Positions 7,094 through 13,314 of a stretch of 26,959 nucleotides of DNA are shown here, piece after piece. Position numbers and translations under genes: made by a program. Where the stretch lies: contig DJQL01000016.1 of NCBI GenBank assembly GCA_002437565.1, positions 1 through 26,959 on the forward strand, given 5' to 3'. The DNA comes from Prevotella sp. UBA6387 (GTDB lineage: Bacteria > Bacteroidota > Bacteroidia > Bacteroidales > Bacteroidaceae). Within the stretch, counting starts at the first letter, position 1; each line of letters opens with the position of its first letter. Below the pieces are notes generated by a model. It saw nothing but the letters and a program-made list of their open reading frames with translations. It had not been told where the DNA came from and ran no database searches.

Positions 7094-7579
7094 TTACTTT
7101 TTAACGATTTTCTTAACTGCAGTTTTGCCTCCTGCCACTGCCTTGACTACATATATGCCGTTTCCTATAGAAGCAAGAGAAAGGCTTGCGCGTGTTCCGT
7201 CAACCTTGCCTTTGGCAACCTTGCGACCGCCCTCGTCGAACAACTCGACAGAGGAGAACTGCTCTGAAGATGCCAAGCTCACGGCATCGGAGCTGATGGA
7301 GAAGACAATGCCCTCGTCAGACGATGCTTTTATTGAACTGATGCCAGTGGTGGTTTTTTCTCGGAACAACACATAGTCGAAGTTCGACGCACTCACAGGG
7401 ATGGTCTTTCCGTCGGTAGTGACAACGTTCACCCCTGTCGATGTAAATTCGATGCGCTGTACTTTAGTAGCTGACGCTACTTTTGCATTTGCCGCATTGT
7501 AGAAATAGACATCTGCTGCCCATGTCATGGCTGGCAGCAATGTCAACAATGCCGTTGCGAGTAAATTTTTACATTTCAT
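7094..7579 (-). CDS. Small exported protein with T9SS type A-like tail
   Basis: A 161-residue protein. The signal peptide ends at about residue 21 (LTLLPAMTWA/AD). The N-terminal part (about 22-73: DVYFYNAANAKVAS, VQRIEFTSTGV, FDYVLF) matches in pattern the opening module of the downstream LamG-like protein. The C-terminal 75 residues (VELFDEGGRKVAKG, LSLASIGNGIYVVKAVAGG, ending VKKIVKK) resemble the type A sorting domain used by the type IX secretion system. Little passenger remains between the two, so it is either a minimal T9SS cargo or an adaptor. It is the first gene of a two-gene operon. A TACTTTCG box at 7617-7624 (minus) is a possible -7 element. Function unknown. Confidence 0.75.
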   Translation of the reverse strand: MKCKNLLATALLTLLPAMTWAADVYFYNAANAKVASATKVQRIEFTSTGVNVVTTDGKTIPVSASNFDYVLFREKTTTGISSIKASSDEGIVFSISSDAVSLASSEQFSSVELFDEGGRKVAKGKVDGTRASLSLASIGNGIYVVKAVAGGKTAVKKIVKK

Positions 7580-7787
7580 ATTAAATACAATTAAAAGTTT
7601 TATGATTCTTCGGTGCGAAAGTAATCATTTCGTATCAGACTCACAAACCATAACTCGCTGAAAGATAGATTTTAATGTAATGTTATAACATGTTTCGATG
7701 ATGATACAAAAAAACGGACGGAAGAAGTGCCGTAATAGGTTGTCTCAGATTGTCTGACATGCTTTGTGCCATGACAATACATGTATG

Positions 7788-7826
7788 AAAAAAAGCCAAG
7801 GCATTGACAACAATGCCTTGGCTTTT
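7788..7826 (-). terminator. Terminator of tRNA-Leu(CAA)
   Basis: A perfect 16-bp stem (AAAAGCCAAGGCATTG and complement) with a 4-base loop is followed on the minus strand by a T tract, seven bases beyond the tRNA 3' end. The same stem occurs behind the decayed tRNA-Leu at 2489-2526. Confidence 0.9.
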
Positions 7827-7832
7827 ATTGTG

Positions 7833-7914
7833 TACCCAGACTCGGGCTCGAACCGAGATGCCTTGCGGCACTGGTGTTTGAGACCAGCGCGTCTACCTAT
7901 TCCGCCATCTGGGC
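7833..7914 (-). tRNA. trnL(CAA): tRNA-Leu (anticodon CAA)
   Basis: Read on the minus strand the 82 bases fold as a type II tRNA. The acceptor is GCCCAGA with TCTGGGT (G-U at 1-72, as in E. coli tRNA-Leu UAA) and discriminator A. The D-arm is GGCGGAATAGGTAGAC. The anticodon stem CTGGT/ACCAG has loop CTCAAAC, so the anticodon is CAA (7878-7880) reading UUG. A variable arm GCCGCAAGGC follows, then T-arm CTCGG TTCGAGC CCGAG. CCA is not encoded. A TACCTTTG box lies upstream at 7966-7973 and a strong terminator follows. The rest of the 7580-8028 gap holds nothing further except a 12-bp palindrome at 7680-7691. Confidence 0.95.
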
Positions 7915-7965
7915 AAAAGTGATGGAAACTGGCCTTTGAAGGGCCTTGTCCCTACAAACGTGGTG

Positions 7966-7973
7966 CAAAGGTA
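7966..7973 (-). promoter_or_regulatory. -7 promoter box (TACCTTTG) of tRNA-Leu
   Basis: The minus strand reads TACCTTTG followed by C, an exact TAnnTTTG match, about 45 bases before the mature tRNA 5' end. Confidence 0.6.
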
Positions 7974-8016
7974 AGATATTTTTTTGAAAGCAGCAAGCCT
8001 ATCGCTGGTTTTTTGA

Positions 8017-8024
8017 TAATTTTG
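8017..8024 (+). promoter_or_regulatory. -7 promoter box (TAATTTTG) of the ABC ATPase gene
   Basis: An exact TAnnTTTG match ends five bases before the ATG at 8029. If used, the transcript would begin at or next to the start codon, giving a leaderless message. No Shine-Dalgarno sequence precedes the ATG, in keeping with this. Confidence 0.4.
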
Positions 8025-8028
8025 CAGT

Positions 8029-8742
8029 ATGAAACGGCTAATAATAGAAAATATGACCATCGGCTACCGCCACAAGGTGATAGCGGGACCGCTTTTTGGC
8101 CAGCTCAGCTGCAGGCAGCTCGTTTGCGTCATCGGGAGGAACGGCTTGGGCAAGTCGACCTTCCTTCGCACGTTGGCAGGTTTGCAGCCCGCGCTCTCCG
8201 GCGACGTGAGATGGCAAAATGGCGACTCGGCAGTGTCGTGCCTCTCGATAGCGAAGGATGAGTTGGCGAGAATCGTCAGCGTCGTGCTGACGGAACGGCC
8301 AAGTGTCTTGAATCTCACCGTCCACGACGTGGTGGCAATGGGGCGGATGCCTTATACGGGCTTTTTCGGCACCCTTGGCAAGGACGACGAGAGGATGGTG
8401 GAGCAAGCCTTGCGCCTCACGGGCATGTCGGCGTTCGCCAATAGGGACATCAGCGCCCTGAGCGATGGAGAGCTGCAAAAGATAATGATAGCGCGTGCCA
8501 TAGCGCAATGCACGCCCGTGATGCTTCTCGACGAGCCCACGGCGTTTCTCGACTATGAGAGCAAAAAAAATACCATGTCGATGCTTCATTCCATAGCCAT
8601 CGACATGGATAAACTCGTGGTGGTTTCGATTCACGACCTCGACATTGCCTTGCGCCATGCCGACCGCTTCGTCACCATCGCGCCCGACGGCCTTCGCGAG
8701 GTCGCGAAAGCGGAAGTGGAAAGGATGACAGGTACTAAATGA
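8029..8742 (+). CDS. ABC transporter ATP-binding protein, FecE/BtuD type
   Basis: A 237-residue ATPase subunit of an iron-siderophore/haem/cobalamin-class importer. Landmarks are Walker A GRNGLGKS (36-43), signature LSDGE (144-148, a variant of LSGGQ), Walker B VMLLDEP (164-170), D-loop FLD and switch His in SIHDLD (200-205). At the Q-loop position the sequence reads VVLTERPS, with Thr where Gln is usual. VVAMGRMPYTGFFG is the helical-domain motif typical of FecE-like proteins. It would energise a FecCD-type permease, but neither permease nor binding protein lies beside it: tRNA-Leu is upstream and a repeat-rich noncoding block downstream. It is therefore an orphan subunit, either serving a permease encoded elsewhere or left over from a broken operon. 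Confidence 0.88.
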   Translation: MKRLIIENMTIGYRHKVIAGPLFGQLSCRQLVCVIGRNGLGKSTFLRTLAGLQPALSGDVRWQNGDSAVSCLSIAKDELARIVSVVLTERPSVLNLTVHDVVAMGRMPYTGFFGTLGKDDERMVEQALRLTGMSAFANRDISALSDGELQKIMIARAIAQCTPVMLLDEPTAFLDYESKKNTMSMLHSIAIDMDKLVVVSIHDLDIALRHADRFVTIAPDGLREVAKAEVERMTGTK

Positions 8743-8891
8743 TAGAGGAAATGTAAGATATTATGGCAAGATTTTAACACTTGAAAGCAGGTGCATCCAG
8801 AGCGGAAAAACGGTTGAAAACTGCCCCTTGGCAGCACCGCAAGTGGGTTTTAGGTCATGTTTTTGTGCCGTACCAGGCAAATGTCATCGGC

Positions 8892-8990
8892 TTTACGGCG
8901 TGAAGCTGACGCAATCACGGCGTGAAGCCGCCACGATCACGACGTAAAGCCGCCACGATCACGGCGTGAAGCCGCCCTCTTCACGGCGTA
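8892..8990. repeat. 22-bp tandem repeat, about 4.5 imperfect units
   Basis: Units begin at 8892, 8914, 8936, 8958 and (partial) 8980. The shared core is ACGGCGTGAAGCCGCC, in which CGGC and GCCG can pair across GTGAA, so every unit can form a small hairpin. Units differ at a few positions. No spacers separate them, so this is a minisatellite and not a CRISPR array. Confidence 0.8.
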
Positions 8991-9056
8991 TCGGCAATGC
9001 CTAAAAATGGCTAAAAATTCAACTTGCTGATATTCAGTGTTTTATAAAAATGGTCA

Positions 9057-9108
9057 AGAATCGCGTTTTTTCGACCAAGAGAGTGCATGATTGAAAAAAA
9101 ACGATTCT
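9057..9108. repeat. 16-bp inverted repeat with 20-base loop
   Basis: The left arm at 9057-9072 (AGAATCGCGTTTTTTC) pairs with the right arm at 9093-9108 (GAAAAAAAACGATTCT) at all but two central positions. It lies about 80 bases past the symporter stop codon and could end transcripts from either side, though no clean T tract follows. Confidence 0.6.
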
Positions 9109-9145
9109 CGGAAGACCTTTTGTAAAATATTATTGTCTGGTGCAG

Positions 9146-9166
9146 GGGCCGGTCTCGTGCCGGCCC
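9146..9166. terminator. G/C-rich hairpin behind the Na/Pi symporter gene
   Basis: GGGCCGG and CCGGCCC form a perfect 7-bp stem around TCTCGTG, 21 bases past the symporter stop. No U tract follows on either strand, so it may stabilise the 3' end or stop polymerase only weakly. It could equally belong to a dispersed repeat. Confidence 0.4.
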
Positions 9167-9187
9167 AAAAATAATGTTCGACCTCTT

Positions 9188-10867
9188 TCAGGCGGAGGCC
9201 TTCATGCCCATTCTCGCCTCGACGACGTTGACCACGTAGTCGCCAAGCTTCTCGCACTCCTGGATGATGTCCATGTACATCGAGCCTGAGGCGTAGTCGT
9301 ATTGGTGGTTATTGATGTCGGTGAGGTTCTCGTTGCGCAATTGGTTGCGGTAGTTGTTTATCTCGTTCTCGATGTTGAACGAGCGCGTGGCGTTGAGCTC
9401 TTCCTTGTGGCCTTTCAGCAGCACGTTCATCTGCGAGAGCGCGTCGTCCACAAGCTCGAACATCTGGTGTATGTGGTCGTATTGGCGCTCGTTGAAGTCC
9501 TCTTTCGACTTAAACTTGCGGTTGATGGTCCTGCCCATGTTGTTGCAAGCGTCGCCGATAGACTCCAGTTCTGATATTTGTCGCAGCATGGAGCGAATCT
9601 TGCCCTTCGTGTCATCGGAGAGGTGTGCGTTGCTCACCTGGTCAAGGTATTTGGCTATCTCAATCTCCATGTTGTCGGATATGTTCTCATACTTCTCTAT
9701 GCGGTCGTAGATTTTCACAAACTTGTCTTGGTCCTTCTCCCCGAGCAAGTCTCTCACCATGCTGAACATGCGCTGTATGCGCTCGGCGAAGCTCTGTATC
9801 TCCTTCTGTGCCTCCAGCACCGAGAGCTCTGGTGTCTTCATGATGCCACTTTGGATGAAGCGCAAGCGGAAGTCGTCGTCATCGGTGTTGGCCCTTGGCT
9901 TCCATACCCAGCAGCACACCTTGGCCACGTTCTTGACAAAGGGCAGCAGCACCACGGTGTTGGAAACGTTGAAGCAGGAGTGGAATGCGGCGAGGGCAAA
10001 GGTGAGTTGCGTCCCGGATGGAACGTCTGTCATGGGGTTGAAACCCACGAGGCCACACGCGAAGTTTACGAAATGCTTGAAGACGCACAGCACCCAGATG
10101 ACACCGAAGACATTGAAGAAGAGATGGCCGAAGGCGGCGCGGCGCGCCTCCGTGTTGGCGGTGAGCGCCACGAGGTTGGCGGTGAGCGTGGTGCCTATGT
10201 TCTCGCCCAGCACGAGGGCGATGCCAAGATATATGGGCAGTCCGGCCTGGGTGCACAGCATCATGGTGATGGCCATGAGCGCGGCAGAACTTTGGAGAAT
10301 GCATGTGAGGATGGTTCCGAAAAGGAGGAACAACAAGATGGTTCCGAAACTGTTGGGGTCAAACGAGGCGAAAAAGCTTTTCAGCGCGTTTAACTCCTCT
10401 GGCGGTAGTTGGCTTTCGCCAAGTGTGGCGAGGGCAAGAAACATGAATGCCACACCGAATAGGAAGTCGCCCACATAGCGGTTTTTCTTGGAATAGATGA
10501 GCAGCAGTCCGATGAGGAATACTGGCCATACGAAGTCGCTTATCCTGAACGAGAATCCCGCTGACATGATCCACGCGGTGAGCGTCGTGCCTATGTTGGC
10601 ACCCATGATCACGGATATGGCTTGAACCAAGGTGAGCAATCCGGCGTTTACGAACGATACGGTCATCACCGTGGTGGCTGTGCTCGACTGTACGGCTACG
10701 GTGGTCAGCATGCCCGTGAAAACGCCTGATACGCGGTTGGTGGTCATGGCGCTCAGCACGTGGCGCAACTGCGGACCCGCCAGTTTTTGCAGGGCCTCGC
10801 TCATCACCTTCATGCCATAGATGAGGAGCGCGAGGGCACCAACAATCTTTAATAAAAGAATCGTCAT
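9188..10867 (-). CDS. Na/Pi cotransporter family protein with PhoU-like tail
   Basis: A 559-residue inner-membrane protein of the NptA/YjbB (PNaS) family, which moves phosphate with sodium. The two inverted family repeats are present: QSSTATT (60-66) with GANIGTT (89-95), and QSSAAL (192-197) with GENIGTT (221-227). About eight membrane segments occupy residues 1-330. The remaining 230 residues are a charged, helical PhoU-like domain (about 345-555: LGEKDQDKFVKIYDRIEKYEN, ISELESIGDACNNMGR, CEKLGDYVVNVVEAR), the usual arrangement in bacterial members. In some species these proteins export phosphate. It is a single gene divergent from the uridine kinase-like gene with a 111-base gap. The downstream phosphoester cluster would release phosphate, but nothing shows co-regulation. 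Confidence 0.92.
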   Translation of the reverse strand: MTILLLKIVGALALLIYGMKVMSEALQKLAGPQLRHVLSAMTTNRVSGVFTGMLTTVAVQSSTATTVMTVSFVNAGLLTLVQAISVIMGANIGTTLTAWIMSAGFSFRISDFVWPVFLIGLLLIYSKKNRYVGDFLFGVAFMFLALATLGESQLPPEELNALKSFFASFDPNSFGTILLFLLFGTILTCILQSSAALMAITMMLCTQAGLPIYLGIALVLGENIGTTLTANLVALTANTEARRAAFGHLFFNVFGVIWVLCVFKHFVNFACGLVGFNPMTDVPSGTQLTFALAAFHSCFNVSNTVVLLPFVKNVAKVCCWVWKPRANTDDDDFRLRFIQSGIMKTPELSVLEAQKEIQSFAERIQRMFSMVRDLLGEKDQDKFVKIYDRIEKYENISDNMEIEIAKYLDQVSNAHLSDDTKGKIRSMLRQISELESIGDACNNMGRTINRKFKSKEDFNERQYDHIHQMFELVDDALSQMNVLLKGHKEELNATRSFNIENEINNYRNQLRNENLTDINNHQYDYASGSMYMDIIQECEKLGDYVVNVVEARMGMKASA

Positions 10868-10894
10868 ATTTTAACTATGTTTATAATACGGCTA

Positions 10895-10925
10895 TTGCTT
10901 TGCATGACGGAATTTGCTAATTTTA
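10895..10925 (+). promoter_or_regulatory. Promoter of the TGS-uridine kinase-like gene
   Basis: TTG at 10895-10897 and TAATTTTA at 10918-10925 are separated by 20 bases, close to the Bacteroidota -33/-7 arrangement; the last base of the -7 box is A and not G. Transcription would start near 10932, about 47 bases before the ATG. Confidence 0.45.
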
Positions 10926-10978
10926 CACCGTGATTATCATTAAGGGAATCATTTAACTTTTATATAAATGCGTCACAA

Positions 10979-12640
10979 ATGAAACAGGCATTACAAATCC
11001 GTTGCAAAAATAATAAAAAATCAATTAACATCGCTCCTGGAAGCACATTATCTGATATTTTTTTTCAATCAGGGTTGAAAATGAACCCCGAACCGATATG
11101 CGCGAAAGTCAACAACAAGGTTGAGGGAATGCACTTCAGGCCGTATCGCAACAAGGACGTGGAGTTTCTCGACATGACATCCGGGTCGGGCTCGCGCTGC
11201 TATACGCGCACGCTCTTCTTCATCCTCTGCAAGGCCGTGCACGACCTGTATCCTTGCAGCCGCGTGGTGATAGACATACCGGTGAGCAACGGCTACTATG
11301 TGAACCTGGCAATAGGGCAAGGCGTGACGGCGGACGTGGCCAAGAGGATAAGGAAACGGATGCAGGAGATAATAGACGCAAAGATAGACATTCATCGCCA
11401 TGAGGTACCAACGGAAGACGCTGTGAGGATGTTCGCCGAGAAAGGCGACACAGCGAAGGTGAAACTCCTGAAGAGCTATGGCCGGCTATATACCACATAC
11501 TACCAAATGGACGACTACGTGGACTACTATTATGGCTCGCTGCTCACCAACACCTCGCTCATCTACCTTTTCGGCCTGGAGAAATACTACGACGGCTTGC
11601 TGCTGCGCATACCCGACCTGAAAGACCCGACGACGCTGCCCGAGATGACGAGGCAAGACAAGATGTTCGGGATATTCAAGGAGCACCACCACTGGCAGGA
11701 TATCATCGGCGTGAGAACCGTGGGCGACTTCAACGAGCTGGTGGACAAGGGGGAGGCCACAAACCTCATCAACGTGTCGGAGGCGTTGCAGGAAAAGAAG
11801 ATTACGGAGATAGCCAACGAGATAGCGGCGCGCAAGGGCATAAAGCTCGTGCTGCTTGCCGGGCCATCGTCGTCGGGAAAGACCACGACCTGCAAGCGAC
11901 TGTCGATTCAGCTGATAGCCAACGGGTTGAGACCTCTGCCAATATCGCTCGACGACTATTTCGTGGACCGGGAGCTTACGCCAAAAGACGACAACGGAGA
12001 ATACGACTATGAGAGCATCTACGCCTTGAACCTCAAGCTCATAAACGAGCAATTCAACAAGCTCTTCAATGGCGAGGAGGTGGAATTGCCGAAATATGAC
12101 TTCCAGCAAGGCAAGTCGAGACCAAGTGGCAGAAAGCTGAGGATGGAGCCAAACAACGTGCTCGTGGTTGAGGGAATACACGCCTTGAACCCAGAGCTGA
12201 CCTCTGAAATACCGGAAGACCAGAAGTTCAGGGTGTATGTTTCGGCCTTGACGACCATCCTGCTCGATGACCACAACTACATACCCACTACCGACAACCG
12301 ACTGCTGAGGCGAATCATACGCGACTACAAGTATCGTGGGGTGAGCGCGCGTGAGTCGATACACCGCTGGCCATCGGTGCGCGCTGGCGAGAACAAGTGG
12401 ATATTCCCATATCAGGAGAATGCCGACGCGATGTTCAACTCGGCCATGCTTTTCGAACTTGCCGTGATAAAGCAGCAGGCGGAGCCATTGCTGCTGCAAG
12501 TGCCGGAGAGCGCCGAGGAATACTCGGAGGCGTACCGACTCAGGAAATTCCTCGAATACATAAAGCCGATACCCAACCGCGACATTCCGCCAACGAGTCT
12601 GCTGAGGGAGTTTTTAGGAGGCAGCTCGTTCCATTATTAA
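10979..12640 (+). CDS. TGS-domain uridine kinase-like protein
   Basis: A 553-residue cytoplasmic protein. The N-terminal 65 residues look like a TGS (ubiquitin-like) domain. Residues about 70-270 resemble the accessory region of threonyl-tRNA synthetase (AIGQGVTADVAKRIRKRM, IHRHEVPTEDAVRMFAEKGDTAKVKLL). The C-terminal half (about 285-553) is a P-loop kinase of the uridine kinase/phosphoribulokinase fold: GPSSSGKT (295-302), LPISLDDYFVDRELTP, VVEGIHALNPEL and a DNRLLRRIIRDYKYRG lid. This three-part fusion is common in Bacteroidota and Firmicutes and is annotated as nucleoside or uridine kinase; the true substrate is not certain. The start follows a 47-base leader from the promoter at 10895-10925. 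Confidence 0.85.
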   Translation: MKQALQIRCKNNKKSINIAPGSTLSDIFFQSGLKMNPEPICAKVNNKVEGMHFRPYRNKDVEFLDMTSGSGSRCYTRTLFFILCKAVHDLYPCSRVVIDIPVSNGYYVNLAIGQGVTADVAKRIRKRMQEIIDAKIDIHRHEVPTEDAVRMFAEKGDTAKVKLLKSYGRLYTTYYQMDDYVDYYYGSLLTNTSLIYLFGLEKYYDGLLLRIPDLKDPTTLPEMTRQDKMFGIFKEHHHWQDIIGVRTVGDFNELVDKGEATNLINVSEALQEKKITEIANEIAARKGIKLVLLAGPSSSGKTTTCKRLSIQLIANGLRPLPISLDDYFVDRELTPKDDNGEYDYESIYALNLKLINEQFNKLFNGEEVELPKYDFQQGKSRPSGRKLRMEPNNVLVVEGIHALNPELTSEIPEDQKFRVYVSALTTILLDDHNYIPTTDNRLLRRIIRDYKYRGVSARESIHRWPSVRAGENKWIFPYQENADAMFNSAMLFELAVIKQQAEPLLLQVPESAEEYSEAYRLRKFLEYIKPIPNRDIPPTSLLREFLGGSSFHY

Positions 12641-12670
12641 CCAAAACAGGATAAACATTAAAACAAGAAG

Positions 12671-12703
12671 AACCTCCGCCAAGCTATAGTCTTGACGGAG
12701 GTT
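12671..12703 (+). terminator. Terminator of the uridine kinase-like gene
   Basis: AACCTCCG-CCAAG pairs with CTTG-ACGGAGGTT (one internal mismatch) around a 7-base loop, 30 bases past the stop. The following CAATATATTT is only moderately T-rich. A second hairpin just beyond (GCCACAA/TTGTGGC, 12714-12731) faces the desulfoferrodoxin gene, so the pair may act in both directions. Confidence 0.6.
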
Positions 12704-12763
12704 CAATATATTTAGCCACAATCTTGTGGCCACATTTTTAGTATCTTATCTTTTACAGCCTTT

Positions 12764-13135
12764 TTATGCTTTCCACAATCCGTGGAGATTGCAATATGCG
12801 CGAGCTGTCACGTCAGCGGCATCGGTCTTGAACTCAGCCACAGGCTTGTCGTCTGGTGTCAAGTAGCGACGGAGCACGCCATTGGGAGTAAGAAGCTCTA
12901 TCCACTGTATGTAGTGGTCTGGAGTCATGGGATGGGCGACACTGCCCACGCTGACACGGTAGCCACCGTCTATCTTCTCCACTACGGGTACATGTTTTTC
13001 CTTTGCGGCATCAGTTGTGTTTTCCTTGAGCAGTGTCATGGGCTTGCCGCAGCACACAGGAGTTGGGCCATCGTGCAAAACCTCTATTATCTCACCGCAA
13101 ATCATGCATTTATATACTTCACCTTTTTTAGCCAT
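12764..13135 (-). CDS. dfx: Desulfoferrodoxin (superoxide reductase)
   Basis: A 123-residue cytoplasmic protein that reduces superoxide to hydrogen peroxide without making oxygen, a standard defence in anaerobes. The N-terminal desulforedoxin domain has all four centre I ligands: Cys10 and Cys13 (CMIC) and Cys28-Cys29 (VCCGKPM). The catalytic centre II has His48 in EKHVPV (with Glu46 and Lys47 of the active-site loop), His68 and His74 in AHPMTPDHYIQW, and Cys115 and His118 in YCNLHGLWK. Length and motif order match two-iron class I enzymes of Desulfovibrio throughout. It is a single gene; a TAAATTTG box lies upstream at 13217-13224. Confidence 0.97.
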   Translation of the reverse strand: MAKKGEVYKCMICGEIIEVLHDGPTPVCCGKPMTLLKENTTDAAKEKHVPVVEKIDGGYRVSVGSVAHPMTPDHYIQWIELLTPNGVLRRYLTPDDKPVAEFKTDAADVTARAYCNLHGLWKA

Positions 13136-13216
13136 AATGTTTTTGTTTTAATTGTTGTTTATATATCAACGCTTCCATAATATTGTCATGCCGCTTGCAC
13201 AACTTGAAAGTGTTTG

Positions 13217-13224
13217 CAAATTTA
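13217..13224 (-). promoter_or_regulatory. dfx: -7 promoter box (TAAATTTG) of dfx
   Basis: The minus strand reads TAAATTTG, an exact TAnnTTTG match, leaving a leader of about 75 bases before the ATG at 13135. A TTG lies 23 bases upstream. Confidence 0.5.
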
Positions 13225-13266
13225 CAATTTTTCCAAACAGTAAAAGTCAAAAATCAAGAAAACTAT

Positions 13267-13297
13267 TGCCAATTACTGTTTTTTAACCTTATTGGCA
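13267..13297 (-). terminator. Hairpin ending the GH13 / phosphodiester cluster
   Basis: TGCCAAT and ATTGGCA form a 7-bp stem with a 17-base loop, 18 bases past the GH13 stop codon, and a T-rich tract follows on the minus strand. It is a weak but sensible end for the cluster, just before the dfx promoter. Confidence 0.4.
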
Positions 13298-13314
13298 TAA
13301 AAACTAAAGACAAT

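Larger units (their letters stand above)
8743..9187. other. Noncoding mosaic of repeats and hairpins
   Basis: This 445-base gap between the ABC ATPase and the Na/Pi symporter has no credible gene. It contains, in order: a G/C-rich stretch at about 8785-8850 with a CTGCC-CCTT-GGCAG hairpin and a GCACCGCAAGTGG segment loosely like the core of a cobalamin riboswitch; the 22-bp tandem repeat (8892-8990); an A/T-rich part; a long inverted repeat (9057-9108); and a GGGCCGG/CCGGCCC hairpin (9146-9166). The mix of elements suggests a dispersed intergenic repeat or the debris of a lost operon. Confidence 0.5.

Noticed and set aside
2490..7832. Integrated mobile element between tRNA-Leu att-like repeats
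   Set aside because: Orientation of the two copies would fit, but there is no integrase, recombinase or plasmid gene between them, and the far copy extends over most of the tRNA and its promoter. Kept only as an alternative in the findings.
8892..8990. CRISPR array
   Set aside because: The 22-bp units abut one another with no spacers, and no cas gene is in the window.
9054..9257. 67-residue minus-strand frame over the symporter 3' end
   Set aside because: It spans two hairpins and the end of a real gene, and its translation is low in complexity with no family resemblance.
11486..12499. 337-residue minus-strand frame opposite the uridine kinase-like gene
   Set aside because: The plus strand is a clear three-domain kinase gene. 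The antisense frame has no recognisable motif and is explained by codon bias in the real gene. The same holds for 9578-10393 and 13694-14677.
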